DNA from: Neospora caninum Liverpool | Taxonomy: Eukaryota > Apicomplexa > Conoidasida > Eucoccidiorida > Sarcocystidae | NCBI RefSeq assembly: GCF_000208865.1 | Contig: NC_018395.1 | Location: forward strand, 899,920 to 963,919 | Direction: 5' to 3' | DNA: 64,000 bases | Program-made: the position numbers and the translations under genes | The notes under the pieces: model-generated | Databases searched by the model: none | What the model was told of the DNA's origin: nothing | Seen by the model: only the letters and a program-made list of their open reading frames with translations | Part shown: in pieces, positions 43,708-57,300 of the stretch | How the letters are laid out: each line of letters opens with the position of its first letter | Numbering within the stretch: position 1 is the stretch's first letter

Positions 43708-46700
43708 GCTTGCATATATATGCTTGCCGATATACTGATACATCTACACGTCCAAAAAGATGTACAAAGGTATACTTGCAGTTCCCCAAGAGTGCCCACA
43801 TCCACGAAAATGAGAGATGTGGCGCACGCCCACACATGCCTGAACACCTAGGCCAGCATGCAGCACGTACATGTGTATATGAATATGAATGATTCTTTTT
43901 AGGTAAAGCGGGCGTTCGTTCCGTGTTTCGCGTGTGTCTCCTGTTTCGTTTCTCGTCCGCATGCCGGTTTGTCGCTCCGATGGTCCAAGTTCGCTGAATT
44001 TGCAGGAAAAGAACTAGGCGTTCCAGCGAAGGCCTCTGGTTGCCAACGTGGCTTTGCGCACACGTGCGTGACAGGTCGAGCGCGGCGGCTGTATCCTGGT
44101 TTTGTTCGCGTCTCACCTCTCGATCCGTTTGCTCCAGCACCTGTCGGAAAATCCTGAGAAACGAATGGAGCGACTGTCGATACATCGCGTCGAGCCGACT
44201 CAAGGCCGCGACTACAAAGAACAGGAGCGCGCCGCGCGCCGAAACGCCTCGGTAGAGATCCCGTGCCCGGTCGAGGGTCTTGGCTGTTTCCTCGGCCACC
44301 CGCATTCTTTGTTGAATGCCTTCCGCCGTGCTCCGCGACGCCGCCAACATATCGACAAGCGTGTCGTTCGACAGAATGTCCCCCGTAGCTCCAGCGAGGA
44401 GCTGAGACAAAAGGGAGAGAAACAAAAGACAAGAAAGGGTACGGAAGAACTGTGGCGCGCAGTGGCGCAGCAGTGGGGAAAAGGCGACGCTGGTGTCTCG
44501 TCCTCAGTCGAAAACACGGATACAGTCTGAATTTAAAAGGGTGCGAGGGTATCGCGAAGATAAAACATTTCCCATCAGCTCTTTGACAGGAATTGGTAAA
44601 GAAGCGTTACACTATTCTGTGGATGCGTTATCGAATGTAAAAGCTTCTGTTCTAGCGCAAATTGTATGAGCCAGCGAAGGGGAAAACCGAAGGCGTGAAG
44701 AAGCAAGCGAAGAGAGATAGAAAAACAAGAAAGCGGAAACGGCGGAGAGAGAGGTTTCGCCAAGCAGAAAACGGAACAGGAGAGGCGTAGAAACCCAAGT
44801 CCTCCGAACCTAGATCCTCTTGGAAGATCGCTGGGCCTTCATGAGCGCCACATCGCATGCTTCACAAGGCTTAGGGACTCAAGCGCTATATACGTCTGCC
44901 TACGTATCCACTGACGTCGTTGTGCACTTACACATACCTATAGATGGGTCGTCATATCTATATGCATTTGTATATGCATATATCTCTACATATATATATA
45001 TATATATACGTATATATGTATATGTATATATATACATATGTATATGTATATATATATATATATATATTCATGGTAGGCAATGAAGTGCATAGAAATCGGG
45101 CGGACAACGGTGTGTCTGCTTGTCTACGACTCTCCTTGCCATCCCTGGTGTTCTGGCCCTCGCGTTTCGTACCGAAAGGATGTCTTCTTCTATCAGCTGC
45201 TTTCGTCGCGTGTCCTCGGCGATCGCCACGACAAGCGCGTCTCTCTGTTCCTCGAGCTCGGGCCGTTCGTGCTTCACAACTTCGATCAGCAACTGCTCTT
45301 CTAGCCCGGCGGCAGTGACGGCGAAATTGATGACCGTGACACGACTGAAGACGCCTGGCCCGAACGAAGGATTGGCATGCGAGGTGACGAACACGAGGCG
45401 GAAGTCGGGGTTCCACGAGACAGGCCCTCCCGCATGCACGAGAGGAGAGGTCTAGACACCGGCACAAGACAAAAAACCACACCAGAAGGAAATTTTCGCT
45501 GAGCGGGAGAAACCACAGGAACGGCGAGATAGCGAGAGCTGGAAAACAGCCCACAGAGCGAGGACAGCGCGTACCCTCCCTGGGTCCTCTTTATCTGTCG
45601 TTTCGTGTCCCTCGCGGCGGCTGACTCGCGCTCATGGCGACCAAGCTCCTCGAAGAGTGTGTTTTGATCTCTGGCGTTTCCGCTCCCTCTGGATACTTTG
45701 CTTCTGTGGTTCTTACTCTTTCTCGTTTTCCTCGACTCTCTTCTCGGCTTACGGGCTTCTCGAGAAACTGATCAATAACTGGGTCCAGAAAGTCTTCTGC
45801 GAGCTCGACGAGAATGTGGGCGCCTATGCTGACGGCGTTTGCCAGTTGATCGAGAAAGGTGGGAGAGCGTGAATTAAGTTTGACCTGGAATTCCTGGCTG
45901 TTCCCCTTCTCTTCTTCGGAATCCTCTTGTGCTTCTCTTGCCACGTTCGCGTCTGGGCTCGAGTGTCCCCGCCGCTCTCTCGCTGACGCTGGCCCCGAAG
46001 TGATTTCGTTACTCTCTCCGTCCGGAAAAGACGCGGGTGCGCCTTCGTTCGGAGGCTGATTCGTCCTTGGGCATCCAGAGAAACTCGGGACTCCTTGATC
46101 TCTCTCTGTCTCTCGAGCGCGACCTGCGCCCTCCTGCGTTCTTCCATCTGGCCTCTCTTTTTCCCCGCTCTCTCCGCTCGAGCCCAAGAGACTCTTCGTC
46201 GCATCGCTCGCTCCAGCAGACCCCTCAGAACAGAAAACCGCAGAGGAAGAAGAGGAAGAAGAAGAGGAGTGAGAAGCAGAGGAAGAAGAGGAGTGAGAAG
46301 CAGAGAAAGAAGAGGAGTGAGAAGCAGAGAAAGAAGAAGAAGAGTGAGAAGCGTGAGAAGAGGAAGAGAAAGAAGACCAGAGCGTGTGTGCTCTGCGCAA
46401 CCACTTTCTCGCTTGTCCCTGGGGGTCCAACAGGAGAGGCCATCGGTTGCGTCGGACGGCGTGCGTCGCGATGACGGCGTTCTCGAGGCTCAGGCGATCT
46501 CCAGGCAGGCCTTGCAAATTTAGCTCTCTTTCCTCTTCTGGGCTCGAGAGAACGCGGAGGAGAGAGAAAGAAGCAGACGCGCGCAGCGTCTCGCCGCCAC
46601 ATTTGGCTAGCCACTGATCTGTTAACGACTTGCGATAGGCGGCCGTAAACGGCCCCCCGTACGAGAGCATGCCTGGCCACAAGAGGGAAGAAAAAGACGG

Positions 46701-47151
46701 AGAAGGTGAATAAGAGAGGAAGGAATGCAGAGTTGGAAAGAGGAGCGAGGCACAGACAGATCGGAGTCTGAGAGACAGCCAACCTTCCCGACGTTAGTCT
46801 GTACGGATTACCCGGATCGGTTTCTTGTTTGCCTGGCACCTGTTTAGTAACTGGGTGAGCGCTTCATGCGGCCCTAAACCCTAGAGAGTGGGCGCCTAGT
46901 TCCTGTTCACTTCGAATGCTTTTCGGGAACGGCTCAGACTCCCTTCAGCTGGAGAGGCGGGCCTTCAGGACGAAGGACACCAGTACGGAAGAAGATGAGC
47001 GAGCGAAGAAGAAACACAGGGAGAAAATGGCAGAAAGAAAACCCTCTTCACCTACTGTCTTTTGTTGCGGAAATGAATCCGGACAAGCTCTTACGAGTGC
47101 CTTCACTGTTTAATCGCCAACCCGCCGGATATACCCAGTTTGCGCCTCCGC

Positions 47152-47194
<43 letters not shown>

Positions 47195-48945
47195 GCATGT
47201 ATACGCATGCGTGTACATGTCCATTTGTCTGCCTGTTGTTGTTCACGCATGTCTGCAAATATAAAGCGTTTCGCGCCTAGATGGAGCCCCTTTCCTTTGT
47301 GCATGTAGGCGGACATGTGTGCAGGCGCCTATGCGTCTCTCTACTCACACACCAGTCTATGTATGTCCGTATATATATACCTCTACCTATACATACACGC
47401 GTGCATGCATGCATACAGACATAAGCGTATGTGAGTGCAAAGCGATTGGGTCAGCTACCTGCAGAGAGGAGCATGTCTGCAGAGAGCGTTTCAGCTTTTT
47501 CGTCCAGCTGGCGAGCTTCTTCCGACCAGCGCGCGGCCTCAGTCGCGACTCCGCGCAGGAGCTTCTCGGCCCTCGCGAGTCTGACCTGCGCGTCGGCGAT
47601 CTGCGCCTGGAGATCCTCGGCACGCTCCCGCGAGGCTTGGATCCGATTCTCGAGCAGGCGAATGCTGCAGCAAGCGGCAACGGCGAGAGCGAAACGACGA
47701 TGGGCGACCGGGAAGCGAAGACTGAGGAGCGAAGGCCGTGACCGGCTTCACAGGAGGACATGGCGAGAAGGAACGGGGGGCTCATCGAAACGGATACGTG
47801 TTGGACGGGCGCAAGGTTGCCCGACCTTTGTTTTCGTGTAGAAGACGGGGAGAGAAACTCGCTTTTCAGGGGGATCTGGCCGGGCGCGGCTGGATCCACG
47901 CGAGAGGCGGGGGACGGCGGGCCCCACGAGAGGCGGTTTTAGAGCCGAGAAAAGGTGCAAGAAAAAGGGGGAATCCGAAACACGAGCTGCTCTGCGCATG
48001 TACCTCGCCAGATGGTCAGGCACGCCAGACTGACGAGATGGCAGGGAACGGGGAAACTCGTCTCTCTTGCAACGCTCTTCGGCTGGCCCTCGCAAGAGGA
48101 GAGAGATAACGGAACGGGAAAGGACTGGAAAGAGCCGGAGCGCCAAAGACACTGTCGCACAGAGGCCTCTTTCAGAAAACACCTAGGGCCCTCACAGACG
48201 ATCTGTGTCTCTTGGCGTGCAGGCAGTTCCTGTCGACAGCATGCTGTTTGTTTTCTCGCGTTTTTCTTTCCGACCGTCTCCATCGATTTCATCCTCTCGT
48301 CTTCGAACCCTTGCTTGCCTTCCCCATTTGTTGCCATGCCGCGTTCCCCTCTGCTGTTCTCTCCCGTTTTCCACATCTGTCTCTCTGCGTGTCTGCTCGG
48401 AAATGTGTTCCCCCCTCGTGGGTCGCTTCACACACTCCCTTCGCTCTCTTTTCGTTCCGTTAGAGGAGCGCGTTTCTCCCTCTGTAACTTGCTTCTTCGC
48501 CGCCGCGCTCCCAACAGCCCCGGGCGTCTTTTCCGAACCTCTTTTTCTGTTGTCCTGCGCGCCGCTTACCCAGCGTGCACCTTCCTCAAGACAGAGTGCT
48601 TCTCGGCGAGCGTCTCTTCGGCGGCCGCCAGAGCCGCCTCGGCGATCGCGAGACGCTCTTTCTTCGGCTCCATCTCGCGTGTGACCTTCAAGGAGACACG
48701 CGAGGCCAGAGACAGACGCATGAGAACTCGTAGATCGCAACCCGAGACTACCCCCGCGCCTGTTCAGAAACCCTCCGGCATCCAGGGGCAGAAACCGAGG
48801 TCAGAGCCAGAAAGAAGACAAGCGTCGACGGGCACGGGCGTCTCTTCCTTTCCACCCCGCGCGCACTTCGAGCCCGTATCTTCGAAATGCTCAACGAAAT
48901 GCCACAGTGCGCCCAGTACACCGTGGACATATACACATCCACATA

Positions 48946-48991
<46 letters not shown>

Positions 48992-51270
48992 GAGTGGGAC
49001 GCGTTGAGTATTGTCGACCGAGACGCGAATGCTTTGCCTTTTTTCTGGTGCATGGGGGCGCCACAAAGACGCTTCGACGTGGCCATGGGGCTTCTGATTT
49101 CGCGTCTTGCGGCTCTGCTCACCACGGCGTATCGCTCGACAGCGCGCACCCACATGCACAGCGACGTGGCTGCTTTGGACACCTGGTTGACTTTCTCGGG
49201 CGTGAAGTTTTCCGAGGCTGTGAACTTTTGCACTTGGGCGAGGAGGCGACTCGGCACGTGGTCGCGGTCAAAGTCGCGGAGTTGCTGCAGCAGGCTCGTC
49301 TCGTTCAGCAGCTTTTTCGCCTCCTCCCAAGTTTGCTTCCGCCCCACGAGCAGGCAGACAGCCTGCAGGACGGTTTCAACCAGTGCGGGCGGATTCAGGA
49401 AGGACTTCAGCTCCTGGATGTCCTTTTTGTCGAGGGCGTCCAGCGCCTTGAGCGCCGCCAGCAGCTCTGGCAGCACGCGGTTGATGTCGCCTTCGCAGTC
49501 GTCCTTGATGCTCTGAGCCTCGGCCCTCGCGGCGTCGGCGGCGCGGCGTTCTGCGTCGCAGGCGCCTTCCACCTCGTCCGCTCGCTGGGAGGCAGGAAGA
49601 GCAAACGGAAGAGAACCAGTGGAACGCCAGGTGGCGACAGAGAAAGACAATCAAGGCAATCTCGGCCCTTCGCGGCGTGACTCTGAAGCGAAGAGAGACG
49701 CGAATCGGGAGAGGAGCGAGGATAACAGTGGGCCACAGGGAGACGCGCAGTGGCGCTGTGGGGCGTGCGAGACGTGAAAACCGTACTTGCGCATAGACAC
49801 AGACATAGCGGGAGCGAGAGAGAGATACGAGGACACGCGAAGCGATAGGAGAAGTGGCGAGGAGACAGCAGGAGCGGCGAAGAGTGCTCGGAGTTCGCGG
49901 CGTTTGCGGAGTGGGGCTGAGCCTGCTGGCGTGTGGAGAAGGACGGGCTGAACCGCGGCGGGCGAGCCGAGTCACCACGGCTGCATGCACACACTGGTTT
50001 CGCCTTTTCGACTCCAGGAAAGGGCGCGCGCAACAGTATCGATGGATTCGGAGTGAGCACCTGTCGTCGAGAAGCGGAAAGTCTCACGCAGTGTGTCTGT
50101 CCTGGGGGGATCAACGAGCGCTGGCTAGGTGAACTAATCACGTTTCATAAATACAATCAGTGAAAGCTCTTTTGATTTCCCGGAACGGAGTACGAGCAGG
50201 CTACACACGCGGAGAGGAGAGAAGAGCAGCGGGCAGGAGAGGCCGCAGTTTCCCTCCCTCGTTTCGTGGCCTCGAACGCCCTCCGTTTTCGCCTCGCCTT
50301 CGCTTCGCCCTCACCTGGCGATCGCGTTCCAGTGCAGCCATCAGCTGCTGCGTATCTCGCTTCGATGCCTCGAGGACCGGCTGAGTCTTGAGAAGGTCGT
50401 GCTTGAGTTGCTCAACCAGTTTGGTTGTGTCTTCTAAACGGGAAATGCCTCGGCGGTAGCGCTGCGTCTTCTCCTCTACAAACTCGGACACGCAAAAACA
50501 ACACCACTGAAAAAGTGCCGGTCAGACGGACGACAGAGGAGACACATCCGAGACAACGGAGACAGTGGACACTCATGGGACAGAGGGCGAGGCCGGAGAG
50601 AGCGTCGGGGAGACACATTGGCGAGCGTCGCGAAACGGAGAAGGCGAGACAGCGCAGCTGGAGATAGAGAAGCGAGGGTGCAAAAGACAGTAGCCCTTTC
50701 TCTTTCTTTCCCTCGTCCTGTCTCGCTCTTTCCCTCGTCCTGTCTCTACGCCTGATGTTTGTGGGAAGCTCGCACGTTAGGTGGGGAAGCAGTCAAAGGC
50801 GGAAGCGACAGGAAGGCGAGTGGTCGGAAGACGGACGACAGTCGATCCAGACTCTGGAGAGCCAGAAGGGCGCGCGCACGCTTTTCCCCGTTCGCGGGCG
50901 GCGGGCGCTCTTACGAATGACGGCTGTCTCGGTTTCTCGCAGATGAAGATGCGTCTGCAGAAACTGGACGAAACTGCTCCCTGTCGCGTACGCCCGGTGG
51001 CCAGGTTCCCGGCAGAAAGCCTCCTGCGCAGCGACCGCGCTGGCGTGGATTTCGGAGGAGACTCTGGACAAAGGGCAGCGCGAAACTTCGGGGATCGGGC
51101 GCGGGCTGGAATAAGGCAGCCAAGGCGGGTCCCCATTCTCCAGAGGGACGGATGTGGCGGTGCGCGTTACGAAACGCACCTCGAATATAAACCGCGGAGA
51201 AACAGCAAAGCCCAACTCGTATCTACACTTGCATGTCGCAAGGGGCGATGCTCAGGTGCACATGCGCTCC

Positions 51271-51310
<40 letters not shown>

Positions 51311-51323
51311 GTATATATATATG

Positions 51324-51360
<37 letters not shown>

Positions 51361-54300
51361 GCAGTTTGAAGATTTATGCGTTTGGATGCTTACGCGCTAA
51401 GAGCGGCGACGTCTTGGGGTGGAATCAGGTTCGGCTGCTGTGTGTACAGATGATTCGCGACGCAGACCAAAGCTTCCTTCGGCCACGAATCGAAATAGTC
51501 GACAGTCGTGCAGCTTCGCAGTCCCGGAAACTGTCGGCACCGAGACCTGAGACGTCATCCGGAACAGGAGAGAAACCGTGATACCCAGCGACACAGAAAC
51601 ACAGAAACAGTCGCAAGCAAGGAAAACACAGTGGTTGTTCGTGCGTGTGTCGTAGCGAGGAAAATTTATTTGCACTTGATTCTCTCTGCGTAAACGTATG
51701 GAAAGGTACGTGGGTGAAGACGCGCACACTGAGTATCCATACATGTGTTTAGCTCCATGTATGCATACGCAGACGGATGTATAGATCTGCATATGCGCTT
51801 ATGCATGTATTTATGACAGTATGTATGTAGATGTTCGCTTCAAGGCAGGGACCAACCGTCGGATCAACGAACTCGGCACATGTATTTCTTCACGTGCAAA
51901 TCTCCAGCGCAGGCCTTAGAGCGAGAGTTGACAGGGACCAAACGGAGAGTCGCCAGTTGCGCCTCTTCCGTTTCTCCGTGCGGCTCCTAACCTTAGCGAC
52001 TGCCCGACAGGGGAAATGGCCAGGACGACGTGCAGGCGCTTCCGCACGGCTTGAGTGAAGCCCAACCACTCCGCATCGGAAAAGGCCGGGAATCCGACCC
52101 CTGGATGTCTGAAGCCCAGTGAAGGAGCCTCGAAGGTAGGCGAGCTCCCTCCGAGCGTCTCTTCTGTTACCCAGGAAGAAGCGGGCGGTTCGGGCCCGCT
52201 TCGGCGACCGGCAAGCAGCAGGTGTTCTCTTTCCTCTCGATCGAACAAGTCGGGAATCTCCCCTGAAGAGAAGGCAACGAGGACAAGGGGAAGCGGCGCG
52301 CACGGGGGCGAGAGATGAAGAGAGGGGAATGCGCAGGGTCTGTTTGCAATGGTACAAAAAGGCGCTGGCGTCGCGAGGGACTGTCGGGAAGAAGTGCCGA
52401 GGTCTCGAGCGCGCGCGATGACAACCAGCAAGAGATGAGGGAACTCAGGAAGAAAACAGAAACCATTCGCGTCCACTTCCCGTGAACGTCTCACGCGCCT
52501 ACGGGCGGTCACGAGATCGAGAGAAGCGAAAAAAACTTCGTTTTCTTCCGGCAGCTTCTGCCTCGCTTTGCTTCCGGCCCGAACAGCCGTTTGAGGCTGA
52601 GACGCAACTCATCCCGATGCTGCGGCATGTCCCGGGATTGCCGGCGTCTTTCACAGATGAACGCTTTTCTCGACGCTCTTCTCTCTTCTATCGGCGCGAG
52701 ACCCAGGCATGCACCGAGTTTCCCCTCGTGCTTTCTTGTGAGTTTGGAAAGTGCTCATCGCCTGAGCCTCATTTTGTATTCTCGCTCTACCTGCGACCAT
52801 CAGACTGACGAGGTCTTCGAGAAACTGCTCGTGGCGAATTTGCGAATCAGCTAGCAAGAAAACGACGGGCTTCTTGTCGGAAGCGAGGTTCTGGAGAACG
52901 CGCTTCAAGTCTTGCCTGAAATCTGCAGCCCCGTAGCGACTGCTCGCGTGAATCGTGTAGAGCGTCTCGTCAACCACGTGGGCGGCGATGTGCGTCAAAC
53001 TCTGCCTCCCTGAGGAGGCACCCGCAGAAAACCGGAAGCGGAGACCAGATGTCGTTCGCAGTCTCGGGCCGCAGCTTACACAACCAGGCGTCACACGGTC
53101 TCGACACGTAGGTCTCGGGAGGCGAAGGAAGTGGAGAAAAGACAGTTGGGAGAAGAAACAGTTGGGAGAAAAAGGCGGCGGAAGGAGATAGGGGGGATAC
53201 AAAGAGTCCGTTTAGGTCCGAAAGGCGTTCGAGGTTGTTGCGTGCTCCAGCCTGCGCAAGCGCGGCATTTGCGGCGCCTCTCCGTCGCCTGGGCGTCTGC
53301 CAGAAAACGCGGAAAATGTCTCGTGACCGCCTCGCTCACCGCAGCCTTCGACTCCAAGCAGCAGCGCGTTTCCGCGAGGCAGCGCAAGAATCCGACAAAG
53401 CCTGAGAAGGTGCTTGCGCGCGTCCGCAAAGAAGACAAAGTTGACCAGGGGTCTCGCATGTGGCGACGGAGGCGGGTTGAGTTGGTACTCTTCCAGAGCT
53501 CTGAAGAAAACAGACTCCCAGCACAGTCGCGTCCGTGTTTTTCAAAAGGGACGAAAGTGCGCTCGCGTATGTGCAACCGACAGGGAGAGGCAAGAACCAG
53601 ATCTCTTACTGTCCACTGCCTGCGTGCCATGGGGCGGAAGGTGATCCAACCTCCTGTGCCTCCGCTCATACGACTGACAGAGGGGCGCTAGAGATATGTC
53701 TCTCTGCAAATGTCCAGGCCTGGTTCGTGGAACTCGCGTCAACGGGCTCTGCTGCGAAAAAGGAAAAGTTAGAAAGCTGCCTCCCCGATCCGGGTCTCGC
53801 CTGGGCACTTCCTACCGCGAGCAGGCCTGTTCGAGTTCCCGCCCGTCTCCGTCCATCAGCTTGTAGGGCCCTGTGAATCTCCCGGAGTGCGACAAGGCGG
53901 TGAACACGAACGGGGAGGAAGCGACAGCGGCGGAGGCGGCGAGACCCAGATGGCGTGAGACTTGCCGCGTTAGAAACTCGTGAAGAAGAAGACGGTCCGA
54001 CGAAGACACGAGGCCGTCTTCAAATTGACGGGACGTTTCGTGGAACCACAGTCTGAAGCAGAGAAGAACAAGCAGATGGTTATGGGAGACGCCGCGGATG
54101 TCTGTTTGTCTTTCGGCATCCTGGCGCGTAAATATCGAGAGTGAACAAGAAACTGCTTCTGGCGGGCGAGAAGGATTCCTTCTCTTCAGGTGCTTCACCA
54201 AAAACCGTAATCACAGCGTTTTCACCGATTGGGGATTCTCCGAGCCCGTGCAAAGCTCGCGTGTGCCTCACGGGTTTCCATCTCGTCTCACTTTCTTTCT

Positions 54301-57300
54301 ATTTCCACAGAAACTCGTTTCGCGTGGCGATTTAAAAGCATGCAAGCGGCAACGCAGAGTCGCCGACAGAAACATCTGGAGCTAGAGAGACCAAGAAATC
54401 GCGAAACAAGCACAGACCTACACCCGTCCACGAAGATACGTCCCGCATGCATGTACATATATATGTGTATGCCCCTGTTCCATGTGAAATTGGGAAAGTA
54501 CGTGGATGCTTTTAAACGTTCTATTCACAGATACACCATATTTATATTGGTGGAAACACGAGCGTGGGGAGGTTCCTGTCGTGGCGTACTTGACTAGCGT
54601 TGCGTCATCGGTGATGGCATTCCGGTCGCCGAGCATGATGCCTTGCAGGACGTGTGCGAGATCACGAAGGTCCGAAGTGTAGTGCGGCTTGAAAGGCGTC
54701 GGCAGAAGAAGCGGGGGAACTTTCAGATACGTGTCGAGCGTGAGCGTCACGAGTTTCTCTCGCAGATCCTCCAAGGTCGGGAGATTCCGCGTCATCCACT
54801 CCCGAAGCAACGGCCCAAAAACGAGGTCGAGGGAGTCAAAATTCCAGCTGCAATGCCAGAGTGTCGCAACCTGCCGGAGGAGCCTGCGCGAGGCCGAGGA
54901 AGTGACGAGCGAAAAGCAGCGCAAGCTCCGCCGCGCCCACACAAGCACAAGAACGCATTCAGGGAAAGGAGGGGCCGACCCCAAAAAAGTGCCTTGTCAG
55001 CATGAAAAAGTACTTTTCGGCGTGCACATGTGTGCCTCGTTTGGCTGCTCGTGCGTTTGGAGGACGCCTCAAAAAATACAGAAACGTAGGCGTCGAGGGA
55101 TATACATCTTAATCAAGAAACAACAATTCATAAATATAAGTTTGCTTCAGACGCCACTGGATTCGCAGTTGATCACGGGGCTTCACGCATGCATTCAAGT
55201 ATATACATAGATATATATATATACATATATACATATAGAGATACATTTATACAAACATATATACACACAAATACTTGTGTGCTTGTTTGTCACCTTTGAC
55301 ACCTTCCCCCCCCCCTGCCGAGTTTCTCCCTCTGTGTTGGGCCAGGTAGAAAGGAAGGGAAACGATCTTTCCCCACTTCTGGAGCGGCTCCGGCGCCTGG
55401 GGAGAGTCTGTGCCATCCGGCCCTTGCCGAGGAAGCATGTGCGAAGCTGGTTTTCTCCAGGCCATTCGAATGCGTGGTGTGTCACATGCATATGTTTCTC
55501 GACAGAAGCGCGTGTCGGCAGCGACGCACATCGCTTCTGTAGAAGTGTTTGCAAGGGGCTGCGCACGCAACTCGAGACTCTGCATTCCTCTGCACAGCTG
55601 CAGAAAAGCACGTCTCGATTCGTATGGCCTTCGCCAACAGGGCCTTCCCTGCACCACTCTACGTACACGTGTCTAGATGCACACGCATGTGCACAAACAG
55701 CTATCTGTGCATCTCCCGCTCTCTCTACAGACACTAGATGTCGATGAAAAGGATCGGACAAATGCGTAGTGTGCTTGCCTTGGAGACATTTTGGGCCTGC
55801 CGCCGTGTGGCGGCGCAGCGACCAAGAGGAAGTGCGTTTCTTGGATGGTCTTGAACTGGAGGTTTTGGGGATCGTAGAAGCCGCCGCTGTCGAGAAGGTG
55901 CCTGAGGAACTCGAGGGGCTGCTGCGCGCCGGAGGCATCCGGGGTGGGCATGTTCACATCGTCGAGGTGGAGCAGAACGCGCGTCTGGTCTGCTGGCGGG
56001 CCGAGCGCGAGGCGGCGTCTTCGCACGAGGTTCCACTCCAGCAGTGCTTGCAGGGATCGGGCGCCCGTGCGCGCAGTCAGTCGCAGAGAACCTCTTCCCA
56101 CCTCATGCGGCAACTCGCGCATGTACGCAGTCGCACTCGCCGTCTTGCCTTGCCCAGTCTCGCCACAGAGGAAGCAGCTCATGTCTCCCTAGAGCGACAG
56201 AGCGAGGCACAGCCGAATACGAGGATCGGTTTGGCAGGGGCAAGCAGAAACGTCGAGAGGCGAGGCAGAGAGACTGCGTGTCCCCGCGCGTGCAGAGGGC
56301 GGCGCGTGTTTTTAGGCCAGGGAGGGAGTGCGAGAACAACCGAGAAAAAACAGACGCGAGCCAAGAAAGCAAATCGCGCGCTTCTGGGCCCTCGGTCGCT
56401 TGAGAAGCGAGAAAGCAAGCGTTCCCTGCTCCGCATATGTCTCACCGCAAGAAGTTGGTCGAGGAGCATCTTCTCGGCGACAGTTTGTTCCGTGGGAATG
56501 AAGATTTCGTGGAGACTTTCCTGGCCTTCCAACTCGAGTCTCTCAGCAGGCACTCGTCCCTCGCTTTGCCGCCCCGCCTCGCCGCCCTCGCCGGTCAGCC
56601 TGGTGTCGGCGTCTTCTCCACACTCGTTTTTGTGTCCAAGCCTCCCTGAGTTCAGCCGCGCCGGGGGTGGCGGCCCGCGCGGCACCAAGAGCGAGCGCAG
56701 GGAAACGAAGCTGAGGCTCTCCGGGTGTACCGACAGCGCGAAGAGGTCCACGTGCTCCCCGAGCTCGCCGATTTCCGGGCATTTGGCCCGCAGCCGAGGC
56801 AAGAGAAAGCGAGAGAGTTTCGGGCGACTTTCCTCCGACAAACTCCCGCCCAGGCCCCAGACAACGGCAAGTGTCCAGTACATGGCCGAGAGCAACGCCT
56901 CTCGCTCTTCGTCTTCGCGTGGAAACACGGCCTCGTCGGACAGCCAAGAGGAAGTCAACCGGCAAAGCGTGGCGACGCGCGTCATGTCCAGCGAAGGGGC
57001 TGCCTCCTGAGAGAACGCGAGGACGCGCATGGAAGACAGAGCAGGCCAGAACCTCGACGCGCGCCTTTGCTCATACACGCGTTCGAAGGAAGAGATGGAA
57101 GGGGAGAAAGGAGGTGGAGGGGAAAAGAGGGTGAGGTTTAGGCGAGAAAAAGGGCAAGAAAACGTCGTTTTTCTCGAGGCTGCTTTATATCCGGATCGAC
57201 ACGCGCTCACGCGAAGCAGGACAGGCTGCGGGTGTGCCGTGGCATTCCACCGAACTTTTGTCGGGTGATTTGGTGACTCGCGACAGGGTCTGTGCTTTCT

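Larger units (their letters stand above)
38857..44401 (-). other. Dynein AAA6
   Basis: Exons 44117-44401, 42884-43096, 41976-42196, 41151-41420, 40345-40543, 39465-39665 and 38857-39179. Order of blocks: [194 protein letters not shown]. All match axonemal dynein order and spacing. Confidence 0.93.

Noticed and set aside
43400..43740. Open frames rich in [11 protein letters not shown]
   Set aside because: They are translations of (TA)n and (TATG)n intron repeats; the same holds at 45000, 51300, 60550 and 62300.
46872..46883. CCCTAAACCCTA, resembling the telomere repeat
   Set aside because: Fewer than two units, inside a dynein intron; chance match.
55760..55790. GC-AG intron in dynein AAA3 after the MSPR codons
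   Set aside because: The GCAAGC donor gives phase 2 and breaks frame with the best acceptor; GTCCGA at 55759 keeps phase 0 and the family spacing.
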